Below, in pieces: positions 25,501 through 37,828 of a stretch of 64,000 nt of DNA. Source of the stretch: Deinandra increscens subsp. villosa (taxonomy: Eukaryota > Streptophyta > Magnoliopsida > Asterales > Asteraceae); assembly GCA_039602395.1 (NCBI GenBank), contig JBCNJP010000006.1:16666952-16730951 (forward strand). Direction: 5' to 3'. Numbering within the stretch: the first letter of the stretch is position 1; each line of letters begins with the position of its first letter. Made by a program: the position numbers and the translations under genes. The notes below the pieces were generated by a model. That model worked only from the letters and a program-made list of their open reading frames with translations, did not search any database and was not told where the DNA came from.

Positions 25501-28500
25501 TGAGTCCCAATAAGGTGTGTATATAACCAATAAGCATGTTTAGGACCAATGATGGCCATTAAGGTGTGTTTAGGGAAACGAGGATCAGTTGGGACCAATG
25601 AGTCCCAATAATATGTGTATGTAACTAATAATTTGTGTTTAGGACCAATGATGGCCCAAGAAGGTGTGTTTAGGGGCAATGAGGGTCAGTTGGAAAAAAT
25701 GAGTCCTAATAAGGTGTGTATGTAACAAATATGTTGTTTTTAGGACCAATGATGGCCCAATAAGGTGTGTTTAGGGGCAATGAGGGTCAGTTGGGACCAA
25801 TGAGTCCCAATAAGGTGTGTATATAACTAATAAGCATGTTTAGGACTAATGATGGCCCAATAAGGTGTGTTTAGGTGTAATGAGGGTCAGTTGGGACCAA
25901 TGATTCCCAATAAGGTGTGTATGAAACCAATAAGTTGTGTTTAGGACCAATGATGGCCCAATAAGGTGTGTTTAGGGGCAATGAGCATCAGTTGGGACCA
26001 ATGAGTCCCAGTAAAGTGTGTATATAACCAATAAGCATGTTTAGGAACAATGATGGCCCAATAAGGTGTGTTTAGAGGAAATGAGGGTCAGTTAGGACTA
26101 ATGAGTCCCAATAAGGCGTGTATGTAACCTATAAGTTGTGTTTAGGACCAATGGTGGCCTAATAAGGTGTGTTTAGGGGAAATGAGGGTCAATTGGGACC
26201 AATGAGTCCCAATAAGGTGTGTATGTAACAAATAAGTTGTGGTTAGGACCAATGATGGCCCAATAAGGTGTGTTTATGGGCAATGAGGGTCAGTTAGGAC
26301 CAATGAGTCCCAATAAAGTGTGTATATAACCAATAAGCATGTTTAGGAACAATGATGGCCCAATAAGGTGTGTTTTGGGAAATGAGGTTCAGTTGGGACC
26401 AATGAGTCCCAATAAAGCGTGTATGTAACCTATAAGTTGTGTTTAGGACCAATGATGGCTCAATAAGGTGTGTTTAGGGGCAATGAGGGTCAGTTGGGAC
26501 CAATGAGTCCCAATAAGGTGTGTATGTTACCAATAAGTTGTGTATGAAACCAATAAGTTGTGTTTAGGACCAATGATGGCCCAATAAGGTGTGTTTAGGG
26601 GCAATGAGCATCTGTTGGGACTAATGAGTCCCAATAAAGTGTGTATATAAACAATAAGCATGTTTAGGAACAATGATGGCCCAATAAGGTGTGTTTAGAG
26701 GAAATAATGGTCAGTTAAGACTAATGAGTCCCAATAAGGCGTGTATGTAACCAATAAGTTGTGTTTAAGACCAATGATGGCCTAATAAGTTGTGTTTACG
26801 GGCAATGAGGGTTAGTTGGACCAATGTGTCCCAATAAGGTGTGTATATAACCAATAAGCATGTTTAGGACCAATGATGGCCCAATAAGGTGTGTTTAGAG
26901 GCAATGAGGGTCAGTTGGGACCAATGAGTCCGAATAAGGTGTTTATGTAACCAATAAGTTGTGTTTTGGACCAATGAGTCCGAATAAGGTGTTTATGTAA
27001 CCAATAAGTTGTGTTTTGGACCAATGATGGCCCTATAAGGTGTGTTTAAGGGGAATGAGGGTCAGTTGGGAAAAATGAGTCCTAATAAGGTGTGTATGTA
27101 ACAAATATGTCGTTTTTAGGACCAATGATGGCCCAATAAGGTGTGTTTAAGGGCAATGAGGGTCAGTTGGGACCAATGAGTCCCAATAAGGTGTGTATAT
27201 AACCAATAAGCATGTTTAGGACCAATGATGGCCATTAAGGTGTGTTTAGGGAAACGAGGATCAGTTGGGACCAATGAGTCCCAATAATATGTGTATGTAA
27301 CTAATAATTTGTGTTTAGGACCAATGATGGCCCAAGAAGGTGTGTTTAGGGGCAATGAGGGTCTGTTGGGACCAATGAGTCCTAATAAAGTGTGTATATA
27401 ACCAATAAGCATGTTTAGGACCAATGATGGCCCAATAAGGTGTGTTTAGAGGCAATGAGTCCGAATAAGGTGTGTATGTAAACAATAAGTTGTGTTTTGG
27501 ACCAATGATGGCCCTATAAGGTGTGTTTAGGGGGGATGAGGGTCAGTTGGAAAAAATGAGTCCTAATAAGGTGTGTATGTAACAAATATGTTGTTTCTAG
27601 GACCAATGATGGCCCAATAAGGCGTGTTTAGGGGCAATGAGGGTCAGTTGGGACCAATGAGTCCCAATAAGGTGTGTATATAACTAATAAGCATGTTTAG
27701 GACTAATGATGGCCCAATAAGGTGTGTTTAGGTGTAATGAGGGTCAGTTGGGACCAATGATTCCCAATAAGGTGTGTATGAAACCAATAAGTTGTGTTTA
27801 GGACCAATGATGGCCCAATAAGGTGTGTTTAGGGGCAATGAGCATCAGTTGGGACCAATGAGTCCCGATAAAGTGTGTATATAACCAATAAGCATGTTTA
27901 GGAACAATGATGGCCCAATAAGGTGTGTTTAGAGGAAATGAGGGTTAGTTAGGACTAATGAGTCCCAATAAGGCGTGTATGTAACCTATAAGTTGTGTTT
28001 AGGACCAATGGTGGCCTAATAAGGTGTGTTTAGGGGAAATGAGGGTCAATTGGGACCAATGAGTCCCAATAAGGTGTGTATGTAACAAATAAGTTGTTGT
28101 TAGGACCAATAATGGCCCAATAAGGTGTGTTTATGGGCAATGAGGGTCAGTTAGGACCAATGAGTCCCAATAAAGTGTGTATATAACCAATAAGCATGTT
28201 TAGGAACAATGATGGCCCAATAAGGTGTATTTTTGGAAATGAGGTTCAGTTGGGACCAATGAGTCCCAATAAAGCGTGTATGTAACCAATAAGTTGTGGT
28301 TAGGACCAATGATGTCCTAATAAGGTGTGTTTAGGGGAAATGAGGATCAGTTGGGACAATGAGTCCCAATAAGGTGTGTATGCAACCAATAAGTTGTGTT
28401 TAGGACCAAAGATGGCCCAATAAGGTGTGTTTACGGGCAATGAGGGTCAGTTGGGACCAATGAGTCCCAATAAAGTGTGTATATAACCAATAAGCATGTT

Positions 28501-29429
28501 TAAGAACAATGATGGCCCAATAAGGTGTGTTTAGGGGCAATGAGGGTCAGTTGGGACCAATGAGTCCCAATAAGGTGTGTATGTTACCAATAAGTTGTGT
28601 TTAAGACCAATGATGGACTAATAAGGTGTGTTTAGGGGCAATGAGTGTTAGTTGGGACCAATGAGTCCTAATAAAGTGTTTATATAACCAATAAGCATGT
28701 TTAGGAACAATGATGGCCCAATAAGGTGTGTTTAGAGGAAATGAGGGTCAGTTGGGACTAATGAGTCCCAATAAGGCGTGTATGTAACCTATAAGTTGTG
28801 TTTAGGACCAATGGTGGCCCAATAAGGTGTGTTTAGGGGAAATGAAGGTCAGTTGGAACCCATGAGTCCCAATAAGGTGTGTATATAACAAATAAGCATG
28901 TTTAGGAACAATGATCGCCCAATAATGTGTGTGTAGGGGAAATGAGGGTTAGTTGAGAGAAATTAGTCCCAGTAAGGTGTGTATGTAACCAATAATTTGT
29001 TTTTAGGACAAAGGATGGCCCAATAAGGTGTGTTTAGGGGCAATGAGGGTCAGTTGGGACCAATGAGTCCCAATAAGGTGTGTATGTAACCAATAAGTTG
29101 TGTTTAGGACCAATGATGGCCCAATAAGGTGTGATTGGGGCAATGAGGGTCAGTTGCGACCAATGAGTCCCAGTATGCTGTGTATATAAACAATAAGCAT
29201 GTTTAGGAACAATGATGGCCCAATAATGTGTGTTTAGGGGAAATGAGGGTCAGTTGGGACCAATGAGTCCGAATAAGGCGTGTATGTAACCTATAAGTTG
29301 TGTTTAAGACCATTGATGGCCTAATAAGGTGTGTTTAGAGGCAATGAGGTTCAGTTGGTACCAATGAGTCCCAATAAGGTGTGTATAAAACCAATAAGGA
29401 TGTTTAGGACCAATGATGTCCTAATAAGT
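19582..29429. repeat. Satellite array, unit about 101 bp, with higher-order structure
   Basis: About 9.85 kb, close to 97 units. Each unit is two related halves of about 50 bp that both open GGACCAATGA and contain CCCAATAAGGTGTGT, so the unit arose by doubling and divergence. CAATRA recurs about six times per unit. Two main versions of the second half alternate irregularly: one with GTAACCAATAAGTTGTG, one with TATAACCAATAAGCATG. A doubled half-unit containing GAGTCCGAATAAGG recurs at 20561, 22224, 23791, 25249 and 26925 (spacing about 1.46-1.68 kb). Blocks of about 0.6-1.0 kb recur nearly unchanged at offsets of 3,230 bp and exactly 8,100 bp. The last 1 kb on the right is more degenerate. No gene is inside. 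Confidence 0.95.
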
Positions 29430-30457
29430 GTTCAGTCTGCCGTGCCTGCAATGTGGAAGATAGACCAAAAACATTGAAAATTTGACAAAAACAACAAAAA
29501 TAGCGTTTATTTTTGTAATTCATTAAGTGTTTTTAAACACATGTCAAATACAAAGAAAATTAAAATCCTTGGTCTATGGTCGGACAAAATGTCTGGAACA
29601 TGATATGATTCTGGTCTTGTAGATCTAACCATAGGATATGATCCAATCGACCGGTAACTCTATCATTTGATGTGTTGGTAGGCTCAACATACTGAGAAGT
29701 AAACAAGTCTATTTGATAACATATTAATTTCATTGAGAAATGTGGACCTTGGGAGTTTAAACAGTGGCATATTCTTTAAAGTTGCCCTTCTCATTAGTAC
29801 TAGTAAGAAAACTCTAATCGCACATCCTCTGTTTCTTCAGTATTAAGATGACTTATTTCAAAACCAACACATGAGACTTATCTGCTGAGGAAACTCTGAC
29901 CTTGAGTCTCATCCATTAAAAAAGCTGAGACACATCTGCTGTGAGAAATCACTGACCTTATGTTCTTACGCTCCATCATTCCATAAAACAAAGTGAGAGG
30001 TCATCTGCTGAGGAGACTCTGACCTTGACGCTCTCACTCCGCCAAAATTCAATCATCTATAGTCATGAAAGAAGGGTTATCATGATTTCATGACTATATC
30101 TATGAAATAAGTCACTTAACACTAAAGAAAAGGGGGAAAGATTACTTTTAAAAGTGTGATTGAATCTGAAAAGCTATTTGATGATTGGTAGAATACTGTT
30201 AACTTCCAATCTAATAAGGACCCCACAAAATATTTCTCTAAATTGAACAGAAAACATGATAAATACATCACATGAGATAAATTGAAAATTACCTTGTATG
30301 AGCTTAAGTGGATAAACAAAACCGACAATCTGACTTAGGGTACCGAACCCGAAAGGTAATTTGAATTATAAGTGTTATTGATCACGTAATTGACCGGTAT
30401 GATTCTAAACATGTCTGACCATTACCATACAAAAATAGGTGAATTTTCAAAGTCAAA
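29430..30457. other. Unassigned AT-rich stretch between satellite and copy B
   Basis: No convincing ORF. It contains three imperfect repeats (29873-30046) and a purine tract AAAAGGGGGAAAG near 30125-30137 that looks like a retrotransposon plus-strand primer, so it may be the 3' untranslated end of another LTR element. No matching LTR start was established. Confidence 0.5.
29873..30046 (+). repeat. Three imperfect repeats of about 55-65 bp
   Basis: Each copy has GAGAC or GAGAG, then ATCTGCTGAGG or ATCTGCTGTGA, then ACTCTGACCTT (middle copy CACTGACCTT), then a CTC-containing tail. Function unknown. Confidence 0.7.
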
Positions 30458-30860
30458 AGTGCTTAAATTTACAAGTTTGGTGCAAACATGACCAACTTGT
30501 GCTAAAACCAATCTTGGTATTGGTTTGAAGTTAACCAACTTAAAAGAATATTGATTTTGAGTTCGGGTGAAAAATCGACCCAACTCGGATGAAATTGAAA
30601 ATTTTGAGTTCGGGTGGAAAATTGACTCAACTCGGATGAAATTGAAAATTTTGAGTTCGGGTGGAATTTCTTGACCAATCAAGGCAAATTTAGCTACTAG
30701 GTAGGTCATGGTCAAATTTGTTGAAATTAATAGGTACTTGACTTATCAATACAAAATTTATCTTCCTAGTAGGTTACTAGTAGCAGACATGCTTTTCTTT
30801 AAAGTTTTGGTTATGTTGAAAATTTTTATTACATTTTTACCCTTTTGTTACAATTCTGCT

Positions 30861-31479
30861 CTTAGCGGACTTTTTATTGCCTTAGTGAACTTCTGTCTGA
30901 GGCAAGTCCGCTAAGAATGTTTAACAGGTTTGCCTTTAGCGAACTTGCTTAAAACACTTGTAATTTTTTTTTTGTTTTTCTTAAAGTCCGCTAAGAACAA
31001 ATTGTTCTTAGCGAACTTGATTGTTTTTGTCTCTTTTAAATGGTGAGAAGTCCGCTAAGTTGAACTTGTCCTTAGCGAACTTCTCCTGTGTTTTTATTTT
31101 TGTTTAAGTGTTTGAGAAGTCCGCTAAGAAGGATTTTTGCCTTAGCGAACTTCTCCACTTGCATTATAAGTCTACTGAGGTTAAACAGTTCTTAGCAACT
31201 TGTTTATACCTTAGCGGACTTCTATTTTACTTAGAAAACTTTTGCTGTCACAAGTTCCATTTGGCCTTAGCGTACTTGTTTTTAGCCTTAGCGAACTTCT
31301 TCAGGCTTAGCGAACTTTCTAGCCTTAGCAAACTTCTTTAGGCTTAGCGTACTTCTCTGAGGCCTTAGCGAACTTGTTTTAATATGTTTCCCTTTAGCGA
31401 ACTTGTCTCAGTCTTAGCGGACTTGGGACAGTTCTTAGCGAACTTGTTTAAATACTTAGATATTTCTAAGTTCGCTAAA
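30861..31479. repeat. Promoter-proximal CTTAGCGAACTT word cluster (copy B)
   Basis: Same layout as in copy A, with a few words damaged by substitution (for example CTTAGTGAAC near 30881 and CTTAGCAAAC near 31325). The inverted copies and their partner mismatch are retained. Confidence 0.88.
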
Positions 31480-31487
31480 CCTAACAC

Positions 31488-31495
31488 TATATAAG
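31488..31495 (+). promoter_or_regulatory. TATA box of the copy B unit
   Basis: TATATAAG in the same context as 2453-2460. Confidence 0.6.
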
Positions 31496-34368
31496 GGAGA
31501 CTTAATCACTTTTTCATTCACCTTTTTCAAATCTCTCATCCGCTCCTCTTCTCACGAACCGGCGACGCTTACCTCCATTGTTCGATCGATTTTTCCTGGA
31601 TTTTCTCTCTGATCTGTTGTGATATCATCAATTGGGGTTGATTTACACACTCCTCTTGTGATTACAGGTTCGATTTCACTTTCTGTCTAGGTTAATCTGG
31701 GTCGATTAGGTTTGGTTGTCAAGGTTCATGCACCGTAGGTGCGAGATAAATTTCTAGGGTTCTAATAATGAAATTTTGATGATTAAACAGATTTATTTGC
31801 CTTTTTTTTGCTCCTATTCCTCTTGTGAACACAATTAAGGTATGTAAATCTCATTTCTCCAATTTCACACTTTAAACCGTGAAAGTTGTGTACAGGGGAT
31901 TGTATGAATGTGTTTGAACATTAAAATTCCTTTGAGTGTTTCATAACAGTTGGTTGTCCTGTGTTCTTTTTTATTAGTTTGAACCATAGAAATTGTGTAA
32001 ATTGATAAACTTAGAAGCTATGACCTCTGTTATTTGAATACTTAGGAATTTTTGTTTAAATTGTCAAAATTTTGGAACTTTGGTTAGTTTGTAGAACTCA
32101 TTGGAGCTGCTGCCAATTCCTTTTAGGATACACAAATCTAATTGTGCATATATGCTTATGGGTCTACATTTAATAAATTAGAAGTCTCAATTTGTTTTCA
32201 CTCAATGATTGGATTGACTTAACGAATTCCACATAGTGTTGAAGTTATCTAGTCTCCAATCAGAATCTGTTACTCGTAATAGTCTGTGACTAAATTGATG
32301 AGACTAAACTTGAGAATCTGCCAATAACTGTTGATTAGCCAAATGATTAATCAAATTGATAGATTAATTTTAAAGTTTCTCAATTAAGTCTTTAAATTCC
32401 ATTTGCCTTTATTTTGTTGTGTTTGTCTAATATTTTGAAGTCTGACATAGCTTGTCTGATCTCAAAACAAAATTTCTTACAGTTGAGAGATTGATCAAGA
32501 GCATTGCATCTTTTTCTATTGATCTTAGAAAATTGTAGATCATCAAAAAGGTATGTTGTTCTATCAAATGGCAATTTGGGTGAAGACTCAAACTTGGCAA
32601 TACAGGGGAAATTTTTTTCTTAATTTTGGTTATTTGAAGCCTACTTGATGTCTAACATAAATTTCTTGATCCCAGCAGATTATTCTTACTGAGAAAATTG
32701 AGAACTCATTGCATCTTAGTCACCTATAGATCTTCACAAAGGTATGTGTTTCTCAATACAAGCATTCAGGTTGTTAATCAGGTAGTGCATCACCTTGTTT
32801 CATTCTTATGTGCATATAAGTCTATCTTTGTGTAAGTAGACATCCAATTGAGCCTAGCACTGGTAGTTTAGACTGGCTATGATCCACATGGGTCTGAAAT
32901 TAGTACAAAACTCAGGTGAAAGGATCTTGGACTCATTTAACACAAAGTTAGATTTAATTTGTCAAACTTGACCTATCTAAGTTAATTTGACCATCTTTGT
33001 GATTTATTGAGAGCATATCTACAAAGGATGTGATCTATGACACTTCTAAGGTTCATATGAACTATCTTAGGTACTTAAGCTCTGATTGAACACTTATTTG
33101 GTCATTTTGACTTTAATAAGTCAAATATGGCATTGAATTGTTTTTATGAGACTTATGTGACTATCTTTGCTCGAATGTGAATTTGGTGACTTGGTTATTT
33201 TTTGTTTAATCCATATGTGCTTATACTTTATGTTAGGATTGAATATGACATGTAAAGACACCATCTCATTTGTTAAAGCTTAAATTGTCATTCTTGTCCT
33301 TTAAATGATCAGTTTGGGACTCTTGACCCATTAGGACCTCTTGCATGTTTATAGGTGTTAATTTGACTCTGTTGCTTCTAGACAATCCTTGTTGATGTTA
33401 ATATGAGATTTATACACTTTGTAGTCAACTCTAAGTGTTGTGAATCTGCATGTGAGATCTTGCTGGTCTTAGCGGACTTGATTCAGTCCTTAGCGTACTT
33501 CATGCCTGCTTAGCGAACTTGTTTTAGTTCCTAGCGTACTTGTTCTCTCTTTAGCGAACTTAACGAGTTCTAGCGGACTTGTTCTTCTGCTTAGAGGACT
33601 TTGAGTTAATTCATCATAACTATAGATCAGTATTTGAATTTCTGACATACTAGGATTGTTCTGATGGTTTGACAAGTTAGTGTTACACTCATTACATGCA
33701 TCAAACTGGCATTTTAGACATGATAGACCTGTTATATCCTAACTTCCCTGTCCTACACCTTAAAGTGCTGATTTCAACTTAGTTGTTACTTGTCCTAATC
33801 ATAAGACATCAAATCAAGGAGTTCACAAGCTCGGGTGGAACCAAGTCACAATGTGACTTTCCCTGAACTAACTTGACAAACTAGGATCTCAAAACCTCAC
33901 AGTATGCTATTTAAACTTAAAGTCAATTGGTTTTTGATCCCAGATTGCCAAAACCTCCTATATTTGATGTCTCTGACTGTTGTTGAGACTCAGTAGTAGA
34001 ATTTTCAATAATTCCTCTTTGACCCAACAACAAGTTAAAATTTGGTTGGTTCAATCTAAGTTTTGGGCCATTTACAGTTTTTATGCAATACTTTCATTTA
34101 AGTCAAAATTTATGAAGATTTAGATCTGGCTCCTTATTTTCCAGATTTTAAATGTTACACACACAAATTGGTTACTTCCTATAATACTTACCTTTGTTAA
34201 TCATAATATTCCGGTTGTATGTGATCATTTTTGGAGTATATGCACTATGTGAGTTGGTTTATGTCATTGATTCTAATATGAAAAGCTCTATCACTATCAC
34301 GAGTCTAGTGTGACATGACATTCATCTAGTGTCAACTTGGATATATTCCTTTAATTCTATATATGCAG
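31496..34368 (+). other. Long 5' leader with exon-like cassettes (copy B)
   Basis: Donors AAG|GTATGT recur at 31840, 32551 and 32742. The acceptor before the second cassette reads ACAA instead of ACAG at 32467-32470, so that splice site is lost unless the nearby TTTCTTACAG is the real one. The third cassette carries a 13-bp deletion relative to copy A. TGCAG precedes ATG 34369. Confidence 0.5.
33468..33602 (+). repeat. Word cluster in the leader intron (copy B, seven units)
   Basis: Seven direct words, against nine in copy A at 4452-4627. The 41-bp difference is exactly two word units, consistent with slippage or unequal exchange. Confidence 0.88.
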
Positions 34369-35761
34369 ATGCCTCCCAGACAAGCTGTTGAAGCTTTAGA
34401 GTTTGGTCGTTTGCACAACGGAAGGTGCGTGTTTAACAAGAACTGGGAAGGTGCTGATGAGCAGGCAATTGACTTACTGCAACAATTAACATGGGAAACA
34501 GCTATGCAGATCAAACCTGTCATCTATAACGGTATTATTAAAGCATTCTGGAGTAATGCTCAATCTGCAGAGCTTGACGATGGTTCAGATATTATAAGGT
34601 CTAGGATCTAGAACATTGATGTTGAGATCACTGAAGAGAAGATCAGAATGGTCCTGAACTTACAAGATGCTGACAAGCCCAAGACTTTCACAAAGACTCA
34701 ATGGCAGTCAACAATCACAAGAATGGGATATTATGGTGTCTTTCTCCTAGATGTCAGCAACAAAACCCACAAGACCATATTCCTGATCAACTGGAGGTTC
34801 ATAATCAGCTTCTTCATTTATGCTTTCGGACACAGAAAGGCAGCTCCCGATGACTTTGTTGAAGAAACTGCATGTGCTCTACATGGGTTTGTCACTGGCG
34901 AGGGGTTCAATCTTTCACACCAACTCCTCAAATGGATGATTTCTAATCTGCATCCCACTGGAAGAGCAATGAAGTTCCTGATGTACCCCCGGTTCATCCA
35001 GGCTATCTTGGATCATTATTACCCAACATTGATCAAGCAAGGAGAAACCATCTCTACAAGTTCAATGAACACTGGCTCATACAGCAAGTACCATAAAGGT
35101 AAATATCAAGGGAATGATGTACCTTTCTTTCCCGAGATGATTGCTCGGATTGCTCTCGCTGATGCTGAAGGAGATATCCAAATGGGTGAAGCAGCTGTTG
35201 AAGCTCAAGTAGACCACAATGAAGCTAATCAAGTCCACACTGAGTTGGATTTAGGCACCTGCTACTGCTGCTTCTAATGCTGTTGAAGACCCTGGGAATC
35301 TCTAGGGTACAAGTGCTAAAGCTTCTGAGCATGCTGAACGCTCCTCAAGTCCTATGCTGGTGGATCTGTCTGAAGAAGGAGAAAGAGACGACAATGATGA
35401 TGATGAAGGGTCTGACTCCTCAGATTCTGATGACAGTCCCAGACAACCTGAGGGCTTTCATCCTCGAAAAAGACAAAGGACTAGAGACTATTCCCGGGCC
35501 TCTATAGCTACGACACCACAATCATCCTCTGATAAAAGATATAATCCATCACAGGATGAACAGGATGACGAGGAGGATTCAGTGTATCTCGATGAGGACG
35601 ATCTTAAATATAACCTTGAAGACGAGACTGATAGTCCTCCCGAGTATCCTCCTAAGACTACTTTACAAACTCTGACAAAAACTTGTGGGTGTAGTTATAA
35701 ATCCGCTGAGTTTTTCATCAAAGCTGGGAGAAGCAAGTCCTGTACTGAAAAACTCAAAGTC

Positions 35762-35766
35762 AGAAG
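35762..35766. repeat. Target-site duplication AGAAG (left)
   Basis: Matches 42116-42120. Copy A shows the empty site with a single AGAAG, so this is a verified insertion. Confidence 0.95.
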
Positions 35767-36124
35767 TGTAAAAGCACGAGACGATCTTACTACTGCATGA
35801 TTCGGTAATTGGATAGCAACAAGATGTAAATAAAGCTTTGCTTTACTGATTCACTTAGAGAATACAATTTAGAGAGACAAACACACTCAGTTTACACACA
35901 GTTAAGATGTTGCAAATGACAGAACTGATTAACTCTCTCTAACACGAACTATTTATAGTTACTTAGTCATAAGCCAGCGGATCACCAGCAGACCATCTGG
36001 TCCGCCGTATCAACTGGTCCGGCGGATCATGTGATCCGGCCAGATGACTAACTAACTCACACAGAAGCTCTTGACTAGATACAATACACGAGACACAACG
36101 TTAGCATAGGAATATGCTCTAACA
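35767..36124 (-). repeat. 3' LTR of the nested element (358 bp)
   Basis: Starts TGTAAAAGCACGAG and ends GCTCTAACA on the plus strand. It carries copies of the family word GCGGATCA/GGTCCGCC around 35973-36040 and a TATA-like CTATTTATAG at 35949-35958. Confidence 0.95.
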
Positions 36125-36126
36125 AA

Positions 36127-36135
36127 CTCCCCCTT
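36127..36135 (-). promoter_or_regulatory. Polypurine tract of the nested element
   Basis: Minus strand AAGGGGGAG, two bases from the 3' LTR. Similar tracts further inside, at 36300-36310, 37538-37550 and 37626-37633, are not at an LTR edge. Confidence 0.85.
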
Positions 36136-37828
36136 AACGTGTAGTGTATCTATATTCCAACTAAACTTCAGTCTTCAATCTGCAACATTGCTGCATCCGA
36201 TCTTTGACTTGAAATCATGTTAGAAACAGAGCTTGCATGGCTGGATCAATCTTGAACAAACTTTGAACTTCAAGATCCACTTACGAAAAATATAATATAC
36301 TCCCCCTTTCACCATGCTTGAGTCGTCTCACTCAGATAACCTGCAATTTCAGAAGACAGAAACGCGGCTTTCCTTTTCTTTTGAAAATTAACTTAATCTT
36401 GGCGCAAAACTTCTCTTTGAGAATCCAAGATATAGTTTTGAAATTTTGATTTCGTATCTTGTATCGATCGGTCGAAAACAAATAAGAAACAAAATCTTTT
36501 TGGCTTTTTGAAACTTTATATCAAAACACACCGAAAATCTTTTTGAATTTTTCAAATATGAAACATAAAATGCAATACAGAAATGAAATACTGAAACACA
36601 CACTATTTTTGTATTTTGCGAGAAAGATCACAACTTGGGATCATATTGGTCATAACATGCTGAAGTACACTTCAGTTTCAATTACTTCAGCACATAAGTC
36701 ATGTCGATTACTGGTATAATTTGTCCATTGTAAACTCAGGCACAATCATACTCATAACATCTGGATATGTTATTGTATTGATTAAGTTTGCATTGACCAG
36801 TGTACCCCACACTATCAGACATACTCAGATATGTTTTTGCTTTTTATATCACACTTTGTGATTTCATTTGTGATTTAATCACATAATGATTGTATTCATG
36901 ATTCAGTCAACTGTGTTCCATGCAAAAAGAAATAAGAACGTTAAATCGTCTTCCTTAAGGTCGATCTTTCGATACGCAGATAAGGCCTCGGATTTAACAA
37001 AATAAGAAAATAAAACAAGTTGAAATTGTATAATCCAACAACAATCAGGTCGGTACTCCCGTACACGCAGAGAAAGTCCGATGAGTTATACGAAACACCA
37101 AAGAAAATAAAGCAGAACGTCAAACGAACAACAATCAGGTCGGTCTTTCGACACGCAGAGAAAGTCCGATCGTTTGACAAAATAAAGAAAATCAAACAAG
37201 TTTAAATCTTTGCAAAATGAACACATGTATACACAGTGACTTCTCACTTTCTTTTTCACATATTTTTTCTTGATATATCATGAGATATGCATCAAGATGT
37301 TGTCCACTTGGTCAAGCATTAGTATTTAGTGTTTATCACATCTGAATACTTTCTGATTTAATGCTGAGCCTACCATGTACATCAAACAATGATCTTATGG
37401 CTTTTTCATCTAATTTATCCATGAGTCAGACACGTAAGCCAATGTACCATCATTTCCCAATCATGTCGGATACAATTTCTCATTTTTTAATGTTTTTGTA
37501 TTTTTCTGTTTTTCGATGTTTTTGTATTTTCCAATTTCTCCCCCTTAAAATGAAAACTCTATTTTTGGATTTTCATTTTAACACAAACAAAAACAAAAAG
37601 ACGCTATTTTTGGCTTTTCAATTTTCTCCCCCTAACCTACATACAAAATGTAAAAGAAAGAAAATTGACCAATCGATACTGATACCTTTTCAGTTTAAGC
37701 TTTCAGAAAAATTCAGTGTAGAAATATGAAGCATTCAATTTAAGTTAAGAACACAGAATACTCCTCCATCAGCAACTTTGCAATCACCAACGGGTCTTCT
37801 AGGAATACCTGTACACTGGTTTAAATGA
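36136..37828 (-). other. 3' untranslated region of the nested element
   Basis: About 1.7 kb, AT-rich and without a coding region, where pol would be in an autonomous relative. It holds three copies of a GGTCGGTCTTTCGACACGC-like module near 36958, 37049 and 37138 (the last two about 88 bp apart) and three extra polypurine-like tracts. Confidence 0.7.

Noticed and set aside
25440..27424. Minus-strand ORFs of 79 and 102 codons in the satellite
   Set aside because: They are translations of the tandem unit (repeating the same words) and appear only where indels happen to keep the frame open.
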